A program made the translations under genes and the position numbers. The notes under the pieces are model-generated. The model saw only the letters and a program-made list of their open reading frames with translations, did no database searches and had not been told where the DNA came from. Shown here in pieces: positions 47,636 through 56,659 of a stretch of 64,000 bases of DNA (positions are counted from its first letter, which is position 1; each line of letters starts with the position of its first letter). This stretch comes from Limonium bicolor (Eukaryota; Streptophyta; Magnoliopsida; Caryophyllales; Plumbaginaceae): contig CM041780.1 of NCBI GenBank assembly GCA_023374045.1, positions 167,081,074 through 167,145,073 on the forward strand. Direction: 5' to 3'.

Positions 47636-48505
47636 CTAACCTAACATAGCCCACCCAAATACAAACATCACTAAGCCAAACAACACAAGCAGCATCTTCA
47701 TCAGCTTGTCCTTCACATCAGCATGGCTTTTCTCAAACAGCAACATAGACTTCTCAATCCTATCTAGCTTTGCAACCATATCACCGACCCTTCCCTTAAC
47801 AGATGAGGTAGTTTCATTTTGTTTTTCAATAAGGTTGGTCAGCTCAGTCAGTCTGTTGATGTCTACAATAACATCTGATCTTCTGTTGTGCCCCCAATAC
47901 GTTCCACTGGTTGGCTTGTTTACCATATCCCACCATTTAAAAAACCCACAGGTGTTACATTTGAAAAACAGTCTCCCAAAGTTATCAGCAGTGTAGGAAA
48001 TCAATAACATAGATGTCAACTGACAGTCACAGTTGATGTATGTGGTGTTCAATTGGTTGACACTTCTGCCAGTTGAAGAGGACTGCACATATTAACCATA
48101 ACCACTCAGCAACACAGAACACTTGGGGGATAACTAATTCATATAACTACGATGATAAAATTAAAAAAACTGAACATCTATCAGTTGTAGTTGTTTCACC
48201 TCACAGATATTTGGTCCACGTTTAGGGTACACAACATATAACATCTTTCGATCAGAAAGCAAGTGTATCAGGTGACCATGGCTGCTATTTGCCAAACAAA
48301 TACAATCGAGTGGCATATTCAAGAACAAGTGCTCATTAAATTGACAAAGTACAGCATAACGACTCAAGCAGAACACAGGGTGGTAGCAGAAGTGTTGACC
48401 ACACAAACAAAACAAGGACTGTTATTGTATAGCACGGATGGTAGTCAGATTCACAACAACAGACGAGAAAGGGGTTAGAATATGTACGCTGAGACGGGTG
48501 TACAT
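47636..48505 (-). CDS. Element B: GRF zinc-finger protein with C-terminal membrane segment (154 aa)
   Basis: Two exons: 48505-48488 (18 nt, MYTRLS) and 48082-47636, joined in phase (AGC|GTACAT ... TGCAG|TCC). The GRF-type zinc finger, residues about 22-58, reads CDCQLTSMLL...GRLFFKCNTCGFFKWWD with the Cys-x-Cys and Cys-x2-Cys pairs. A coiled-coil-like stretch follows (LTELTNLIEKQNETTSSVKGRVG), then a single hydrophobic C-terminal helix LLVLFGLVMFVFGWAML. GRF fingers bind nucleic acid, often single-stranded DNA, in host repair proteins. A tail anchor to the nuclear envelope or ER is inferred. The tiny first exon, finger and tail are all present in element A. Confidence 0.75.
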
Positions 48506-48984
48506 CTTCTCCGGCGATGTGGTTCTCCTTTGTAACAAAAAAAAAACAAAAGATATCACCATGTTAGATTATCGAAGACGAACAGAAGAAGGCGAAGGGA
48601 AGAGAAGAGAAATGGGGTTAGCTACGTTTTGAAGAACAACAACACGCGAGAAAGATGGATAAATGGGGACTTAACAACAAACATGACTGGAAGAGAAAAG
48701 AGGACTTACAAGCTTCAATCGGCAGTAGTTTTTTCCAAGTTCTGTGTAGGAAGATGAAAAGGGTGCTGAGGTAGGGGATGGGTATACCGCGCATGCACGG
48801 GGAAATGGGGAACGGTCATGTCAGGGGTATTGGTGTATTTTTAACATTTGTTGCACCCATAAAGCTAATGTTGCAAACGAACGGGTTGGGGCCAAAAGTC
48901 ACATTAAAGTGGGCTTTTGAATGACAGATTAATGCTGCATTAATCTATCCAAATTTCGGCCCGCAGCAAACGAACGCGACCATA

Positions 48985-49355
48985 GTAGCTTTTTGGGATT
49001 GTGGGCGAACGGCCCCCATGAAATAAAAAACATCCCTCGTATGTCGCGTGCATATGACGTCCCCTTCGTTTTCAGTATTGACTAAAAAGGAGGCAAGTCT
49101 CATGAAAAGCAAAAAAATAGGCACATGTCGTCCTCCTCCGCCCTTTGAATCCAAGTTTACAGGGGAAAAACTGAAAAAGCTCACCTGCTCTTTCTCATAT
49201 CCTAACCTCCCCCCTTCATACTCTCTGTTTCCCTCCAACCTTCCGTTCCCCTCTCGCTGTTTCCTTTCTCTTTTCACTCACCTGCTTTTTATCTCTTGTC
49301 ACGTGCTAGCACTCCTGTCCGCGCACGCTTTCCCGAGGAGATCATCATCCGCCTA
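48985..49355 (+). promoter_or_regulatory. Leader and residual promoter of the phosphofructokinase gene
   Basis: Only about 370 bases separate the end of Harbinger B from the PFK start codon. The stretch contains ATATGACGTC (TGACG/bZIP-type site) at about 49054 and a pyrimidine-rich run (49190-49270) typical of plant 5' leaders, then a CACGTG G-box at about 49300. I see no convincing TATA box. Site assignments are pattern matches only. Confidence 0.45.
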
Positions 49356-52300
49356 ATGGAGTTGCTATCGCCGACGATCAGGTCGAGTATGGCCGCTCCG
49401 CCGAAATTATCGACCCAAATCCCTGGCGGTGGTCGCGTCACTACGTTTGTAAACACTCGGTGTCCTTCAAACTCGAAGACTTTGCGGGGTAGTAAGATTT
49501 GTCGTGTGGTTCCCCCGACTGATCGGGCTCCGCTGGGGATCGACTACTCCGATCCTGACTGGAAGGTGAAGTTTCAGGAGGATTTCGAGAAGCGGTTCAA
49601 CCTTCCTCACCTTACTGACGTTTTCAAGGATCTCCACCCCATCCCTTCCACGTTCTGCCTCAAGAGCCGGTAACTCGCGTTCCCTCTGGCCACATTGATT
49701 TTTTTTATATCAATTTAATGTTTTAATTGAAGTTAAGAATAAAAGTCGGTACTGTTTCCTTTGGTTTTCTATTCGAATAATATTTGGGAGGTTGATCGTT
49801 TGCCGATGAATAATTGTTGTGTAACCAACCTTGTTAGTTTAGAGAATTTACTCGTTCGCGGGAAGTGATGTGTTGGCAAAAGAAAGCTTGTGGCATTGGT
49901 TCAGTTGACATTAGTTTTGATATACTGCAAGTAAAGTGTCCTGTTCTTTCGTACACGTTCAGTTTGCTTGTAATACAAATGTTTATAGTTGGGAGGGTGA
50001 AGTTCCGTGATACTCCGTTCTGTATAATTTTCCTCTAAAGATTTGTTGTATAAGAGTGGCATATAAGCCAAAGGACTACAATCCCAGTTAAGGTAAAGAA
50101 TTACAAATCCTGAAAAACGAGGAATGACCTATTGGTACATTTGATGCCAGTTGTTTAATCAAACGTTTGATGTCCCCTGTTTAATCAACTGTTACACTAG
50201 CCGCCAGAATTGAGCAAAGTAGAAATGTGGGACCATAGCCAAACTCAGCTGCAAATGCTACGCCGGACACGTATGCCTTTCTTGGAAGTTGTAGAATGTC
50301 CCACTTATGCCGTATCATGCTGTTATGCACTAATTATTACTTTTGGTTCTAGCAACACTCTTCTCGTGTTTCTGATTCCATTGAATTAAACTTGAGATGA
50401 CATGTACTTGGTCTAGGACACCAGTAAGTAAAGATTTTGCCGATGGATATCCTTCAGATGCAAAGTGGCATGGGTACATCAACAATAACGATAGAGTTCT
50501 TTTGAAGGTACAGCATGAAACATACAACTAGTTTCTGATATATTCCTTCCCCTGTACCGTTTCTTTCACGCCACCAGCTTATGATTGAAAGAACCTCTAT
50601 AATTTTGCTGTTAAGGCTCTTTTCAGTATTGCAGGATCAGAACTGTGAATAATTGTTTGAAACATTGCAGGTCATACACTATTCCTCCTTAACATCTGCC
50701 GGTGCTGAATGCATTGATCCTAATTGTACCTGGGTGGAGCAATGGTAATAATGTTGCTCTGCTTTTGATTAGGTAACTGTATCATATAGGAAAGTTGGCT
50801 CCATAAAAGTAACTTGCAAGTTTGTGCAAACTTTCATGTTTATAGGAGCCCAAAATATATCCTCCCCCTGGGAATGTTGCATCTTCTCCTTTGGTATTTG
50901 TCCCTAGACATCTGACTCTTGTTTCTCTAAAAGGCTTAGCTTTGTGGAACATATGGTTTCTTTTGGTCCACCTACTAAAGTGTAACTTTATATCCTCCCA
51001 TTGGGAATGTTGCATCTTCTGCGTTGGTATTTGCCCCTTTTCTTCTGACTCTAGTTCCTTTATAAGGTTTAGCAATATTTTGGAGCATATGGTCTTTTGG
51101 TCCCCCTACTAGAGTGTAACTTTATCCTCCCCTTGGAAATGTTCCATCTTCTCCTTTGGTATTTTCCCCTTTTCTTTCGAATCTACTTCCTCTAAAAGGT
51201 TTTTCTTATAGTCGAACATGTGGATTCTTTAGGTCCTCCTACAATTTTAACCAGCTGACTTTGTGATTGTTTGGCTGGAACATTTTCAGGATTCATCGTG
51301 CTGGTCCTCGTGAAATGATATATTTTAAACCCGAAGAAGTAAATGCTGCAATTGTTACATGTGGTGGTTTGTGTCCAGGTCTAAATGATGTCATCCGACA
51401 TGTAGGTGTCAAAATTTACTCCAAAGATTCATGCGATACCTTTTTCTTGAATTTACATGAACTATTTACGATCAGTTTTGAAAATTCTCCTGGATACTAA
51501 CTGATATCTCTCTTGTGTTTTGTTAGAGTTTATTGAGCTAAAATTACTTGCTTTCCTCAACAAATTTCTGATGACGTGTATCTCTAGAGTATTTTCTGGA
51601 AGAATTTGTGTTATTTGCAACACTTTGGATGTACCATAGGGTGACCAATAGGGATGATAAAATATAGACGGCCAAATTGTCCCTTCATGTTATAACCTAC
51701 ATTCACAGTTCTATTCCTGGTTCATGTATGTTCTAACATATGTGACTCTTAACATGAATGCAGAAAATTATAACACTTGAGATATTTTCTGGAAGAACAT
51801 GTCTTATTTGCACAACACTCTCTGGATGTACCATACTGTGACCTAATAGGGAGGATAAAATATAGACGGCCCAATCGTCCTTTTCTGTTGCAACCTACAT
51901 TTCTATTCCTTGCTCATGTATTTTCTGATATCTTTGACTTTCAACTTGACTGCAGATAGTTATAACACTTGAGATATACGGGGTGAAAAATATTGTAGGC
52001 ATTCCTTTTGGCTACCGTGGATTTGCTGATCCGGGTTTAAAAGAAATGCCAGTAAGTCTATTCATTATGTGTGTATCTCAGCTCTATGTGGAATCTTTTT
52101 TTCCTATACTTATTCCTGTTATCCGTTCATGGGCATTTGAAATTCTGAAGATTTGTGTATCTATGTTTTTAGACACATAATATACATATTGATGTTGAAC
52201 AGCTAACCCGGAAGGTGGTCCAAAATATTCACCTCTCTGGAGGCAGTTTGCTAGGAGTTTCACGTGGAAGCCCCTCTACCAATGATATTGTTGACAGCAT

Positions 52301-54615
52301 GGAGGTATTGTTACCTTTTGACATCTACAATCCAATATTATTTGCCGAATGTGTCCTTGATCTGAGCTTCTGCTGAATGCTTGATTCTGTGACGTATATC
52401 TTAATGTACAATTGATGTTCAGGGAAGAGGAATCAACATGCTTTTTGTCCTGGGTGGGAATGGAACACATGCTGGTGCTAATGCAATACACGATGAGGTT
52501 TTTCCCTTCATTCTATTGCTTAAAGTATATTATTCTGTGACCTTCTAATGAAACCAGCTACCTCAGAATATCTATAAAGGCATTACACACGACTGATATT
52601 TGTATTGGAAACTGGCATTTTATATGCTCATATGCAGGTTCGTAGAAGGAGGATGAAGGTCTCTGTTGTTGGTGTGCCGAAAACCATTGATAATGATATA
52701 TTGCTAATGGACAAAACCTTTGGTTTTGACACTGCTGTTGAGGAAGCCCAAAGAGCTATCAACTCTGCCTATATTGAGGTTTGGTTCATTTTTATCTTCA
52801 TTTGCTTTTAATCTTCTGATATGCCATGTCTTTTAATTACTATGCTCATTATATGTCTAGTTCCAGTGTGTATATCATGCTTGAAGTATATGTTTATTGA
52901 ATTTCTTTTATTGTCTTACATAAATGATAGGCTCATAGTGCTTATCATGGGATTGGAGTAGTTAAATTGATGGGACGCAGCAGTGGGTTTATAGCAATGC
53001 ATGCTGCTCTTTCTAGTGGACAAGTTGACATATGTTTGATACCTGAGGTATCATCTAGTTGTACTATTCAGTTGTTATAACACAGTTGTGAGTGGATATT
53101 TAAGTTGAACAGAACTGTTATTTGTTTGCCAAAGGTTCCTTTTCATTTACATGGGCCGCATGGCATTTTAAGGCATCTAAAGCACTTACTTGACACGAAA
53201 GGATCAGCTGTAGTATGCTTAGCTGAGGGAGCTGGGCAGGTACGTAACATATGCCAGTGTGTCGATGTCAACTTTTTGGTTGGAAATTCAATTCAGATAT
53301 CTTGAGTCCTGATATCACAGGATCATCTTACAAAATCTGATCAAAAGGATGCATCAGGAAACGCCGTACTTGGAGATATCGGAGTACATATTCAACAAGA
53401 GGTAGCCGAATTGATGTTTGATTTTCATTGAGACTATCAGTTGATACTACGTACTCATTATGAGACATTATAGCTTTAATACTGGACCTGGAGTATTTTA
53501 CTGGACTGGAGCTTTTTTACCTGTGCCTCAGTAAATAAAAGATATATTTGTGCATCTTGGTGCTATAATGTTGGTAATTCTATGATGGACCAAAAAGAGG
53601 GAAACACCAGCTGGCTAGGATATTCGCTGGAAGTGGGAGCACTATCTTTTTCACAGTTATGCTGTTTGTTAGCCTTATCCCTATTACTTGTCCTTTTCTT
53701 CTTTTAGCTTAGTAATAGAAAATAGTCTAGACTAGAAATGACATCTGAATACTTACCTTTTTGGCCACAACGTGGATAGGCGGGCTTGCCCGAATAGGCT
53801 CTCGATTTCTACTCTTTTACTTCGTTCCTTTGTAGCAATTATGGTAATAAGTTTGTAAGGTACCCTGCCAAGTTTCCCTTTATTTTACAAGTGAGCTACA
53901 CTATTATCGTTTCTCTGTGTGCTGGTGGTTATAGTTTCATCAGATTCTAATTGAGTAAGCTGTACTGGTGATACAACAAACCGATCAACTGAAGAGAGAA
54001 TAAACAATGAAAAATAGTTTTGTCCGTTTCCTTTGATTTCTGATTGTTGTCTTTTCTGACCTATCCAGATTAAGAAATATTTTAAGGAGACTGGTGTTCC
54101 AGCTGATGTGAAGTATATAGATCCCACATACATGATTCGCGCGGTCCGAGCAAATGCATCAGATGGAATTCTCTGCACTGTGCTGGGCCAAAATGCTGTA
54201 AGTATGAGGCTCCACTTTGATGACTCCAGTAAGTTTATGGTAGCAGTTGATCTACTGTAGGAGGAGCTTCGATATAAAATTACGGTGGATTTTTTACGCA
54301 GTAATTAGTGTCACATTAAAGTCCGCATGTAAATATTAAATTTTACTTCTTTAACTTTGTGTCAGGGTATGCACATTAAGTTGCATCTTTAGAGTTTTAC
54401 TTCTTTGTATCATTCCATACTTTTTCACTGACGCAGTTGTTTGTACAGGTTCATGGGGCATTTGCTGGATTTAGTGGAATTACTGTGGGGACATGTAATA
54501 CCATTATGCTTATTTTCCAATGCCAGAGGTTATAACTTATCCAAAGTCCGTAGACCCAAACAGTCGAATGTGGCACCGTTGCCTGACATCAACCGGCCAA
54601 CCCGATTTCATCTGA
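49356..54615 (+). CDS. PFK: ATP-dependent 6-phosphofructokinase (13 exons, last exon frameshifted)
   Basis: Phosphorylates fructose 6-phosphate to fructose 1,6-bisphosphate in glycolysis. Exons: 49356-49669, 50417-50507, 50671-50744, 51290-51401, 51956-52051, 52203-52304, 52423-52497, 52638-52778, 52931-53047, 53135-53239, 53321-53401, 54069-54197, 54449 to end; all GT-AG and in phase. Motifs: [31 protein letters not shown], catalytic [31 protein letters not shown] in place of GGDGT fits, from memory, the plant PFK2/4/5 branch. The intended stop (54613-54615) gives about 534 aa, similar to plastid PFK4/5, and the Ser/Arg-rich N-terminus could be a transit peptide. ATG 49389 is an alternative start. 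One base is missing at about 54500-54503 (NT|HYAYFP), so the sequence as given stops at 54533-54535 (507 aa). Confidence 0.93.
50858..51252. repeat. Triplicated 133-bp repeat in PFK intron 3
   Basis: Three tandem copies start at 50858, 50991 and 51123 with TATCCTCCCC and contain GGGAATGTTGCATCTTCTCC and TATGGT..CTTTTGGTCC. They differ by scattered substitutions, so the expansion is not recent. They lie wholly inside the intron, ending about 40 bases before exon 4. Confidence 0.85.
51590..51975. repeat. Duplicated 192-bp segment in PFK intron 4 including a decoy exon start
   Basis: Two copies, about 51590-51781 and 51782-51973, share TTTTCTGGAAGAA, GATAAAATATAGACGGCC and a TGCAG acceptor followed by TTATAACACTTGAGATA, the first codons of exon 5. 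The true exon starts at 51956. The upstream copy has an equivalent acceptor at 51761-51763, after which the sequence soon returns to intron-like text. Confidence 0.85.
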
Positions 54616-56320
54616 TATGTCGAAACCCCACTAGTCACTCTGTAGTTGGCTCCATTGCCAGCTTGTTATAGTAATTTTAAAGAACCAAACTTGTTGATGG
54701 AGTAAATTTGTTCCAACAATGCAAAGGCATTGGAAAATAAGACACACACAAAGCATCTCCCTGTATTATATAATTTTTCTGTATAGTATCTCATCCTGCC
54801 AATTCGTTACGAGGCGAGGTGCAATAAGTATTTTTCTGGTGGAGTTTTCTCCATTATGTAACTTGATACAGTGTTAACTTCGATAAGGGAAATACATGAA
54901 TCCTCTTATCAGGCAAGCGTTGCCTACTCTGACTGGCTGATTTGTGGATTCAACTAGGATTTATCATATATGTGTCGGTCGGCTACTCGTCTGTTGTCCC
55001 TAATCAACGGTACTTGGGCCGATGTTTGACCGAGCCAGTCACGTGCGGTTCTGGGCCTTCCAGGCCCAGTGGCCAGCTCTATATTGTTAAATGGATTTTT
55101 TTATCATTTCATATATATTCACTACAACTCTTACGGTTAAAAAGTTTGAATTCCGTTTAAGCATGCACGAATCCGAAAAATTGCAAACACAATAATTTTT
55201 TTATTTCTAAAGTTGCCAATCGTTTTTGTGCCATTAACTCTTCATTTTATCCTCTTAATCAGAAATACTAACATCATCATTCTCTAATCCCGCCAATAAT
55301 TTTTTTTTTCTAAAGTTGCGTACCGTTTTTGTCTCATTAACTCTTCATTTCACCCTCTTAATCAGAAATACTAACATCATCATTCTCTAACCCCGCTGAA
55401 TATTTGACTTTTGCACGGTTGAATATATATATATATTTAAAGGTGTGTCAGAGTTTAAGGTTCGACTGTAAACTCTACACCCCAAACCTATAAAACTTAA
55501 TGATGAAGTAAACATGATTCACTTACCCTAATATCCAGTGATATCCTACGTAGAAAAACATCAAAATCACTGAATACTTTAAGGTTTGTGGTGTACGGTC
55601 TTGGATAGCCTAAAGTACCAAGATAAGTAAATCGTTTAAGATAGTTAGCTTAGTGCATGATTGCTTGTTGGTACTTTGTATTGAATGATACGATAACATT
55701 AATGAGTAATGTATTAACAGCTTATGGAAAATAGTTACCTAGATTCTTGATCACTTGTTGTACGGTGTAGTTTCGAATATCTATTGAAACAAGATCATGC
55801 AATAGCAAGTAAAATTACATAGAGGTTATGGTATTAATTGGTTGCATAGTTGAAACTATATAGACAATAAATTGGTACTATCTATTTGAAACAATACAAC
55901 ATCGTGTATAATGTTCATGGTATTTTAGTTGGTGAATGTTGGTAGTATACCCTTTGGTACTTCAATATGTTGTTCTTGGTACACTGTGTGTAATGCAAAC
56001 AATTAATTATGATGAATTAAAAACTCATTAATAAAAGTATATCCTATAATAACGTTATATCAAATGTTGTTTTGAAAATTTAAATAATTACTTACCCATA
56101 ATGAATTTACATTACCTACCCAAGAGCTTTCAAATATAGAACTGCTCACCCATGACCTTATAGTAATATATATTTTTGTCACTGGTTGTTATTGTTGACC
56201 AATTTATATTTGTTGGCCAAAGTAAAACTCCCCTCCTTTGCTAGAAATTTCCTTACCCTTTTATTTTCCAGACTGTCGTCATTTCTTCATTGGTATTTCA
56301 GTCTCTCTGGTATGTTACCT
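54616..56320. other. PFK 3' region and intergenic sequence
   Basis: The PFK 3' untranslated region probably ends within the first few hundred bases, but no polyadenylation signal is clear. Apart from the tandem dimer at 55191-55398, the remainder is AT-rich with no gene. The last 240 bases belong to the possible inverted-repeat element that surrounds Copia-2. Confidence 0.5.
55191..55398. repeat. Tandem dimer, 104-bp unit
   Basis: Copies start at 55191 and 55295 with AATAATTTTTTT and share CATTAACTCTTCATTT and CTCTTAATCAGAAATACTAA. A few substitutions separate them. Confidence 0.85.
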
Positions 56321-56603
56321 TGAAGAAATCTCACAAATTAATCAAGCTGAAGAGCCAAATCGAAGGTTGCCCATAGCAACACTTTGCTCAGTCGAGAAGA
56401 GAAAGAGAATTAGGGTTACTTTTCAGATTTCAAATGAAAGGGAAAGAAGCCGCAAGCATACACGATGTTCAGAACAAGAGTATATAAACTCAGTTTGCCT
56501 AAACGCTAAGTTTGGACTAAACCAAACCTAAACTAAGAACCTCAACATAACTTAAACGGTAGGCTCATAGGAAATAAGATTTACATATATGCCCATCCTA
56601 ACA
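56321..56603 (-). repeat. Copia-2 3' LTR
   Basis: Left LTR on the plus strand; on the minus strand it begins TGTTAGGATGGGC and ends GATTTCTTCA. Confidence 0.95.
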
Positions 56604-56617
56604 GCCCCCCTCAAATC
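56604..56617 (-). promoter_or_regulatory. Copia-2 polypurine tract
   Basis: On the minus strand GATTTGAGGGGGGC stands directly before the 3' LTR. Confidence 0.85.
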
Positions 56618-56659
56618 ATACAAGGAATGTACAATTTGAAAACTAACCAAAACTGAATC

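Larger units (their letters stand above)
40338..48981 (+). mobile_element. Harbinger element B, 8.6 kb, apparently intact, six genes
   Basis: Left end GGGGCCGTTCGGTTGC and right end, inverted, GGTCGCGTTCGTTTGC agree at 12 of 16 positions and are flanked by ATA (40335-40337, 48982-48984). A second possible right end at 49014 (inverted GGGGCCGTTCG, 11 of 11 with the left end) has no matching TSD. Genes in order: Myb/SANT-like, unknown 184-aa protein, DDE transposase and small acidic protein on plus; FEVG protein and GRF-finger protein on minus. All are open. The order mirrors element A. Confidence 0.85.

Noticed and set aside
49003..49014. Alternative right end of Harbinger B (inverted GGGGCCGTTCG)
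   Set aside because: Matches the left end over 11 bases but lacks a matching 3-bp TSD, whereas 48981 has ATA on both sides. Kept only as an alternative.
52605..52811. A separate small gene (68 codons) starting [10 protein letters not shown]
   Set aside because: It is PFK exon 8 read through into its flanking introns.
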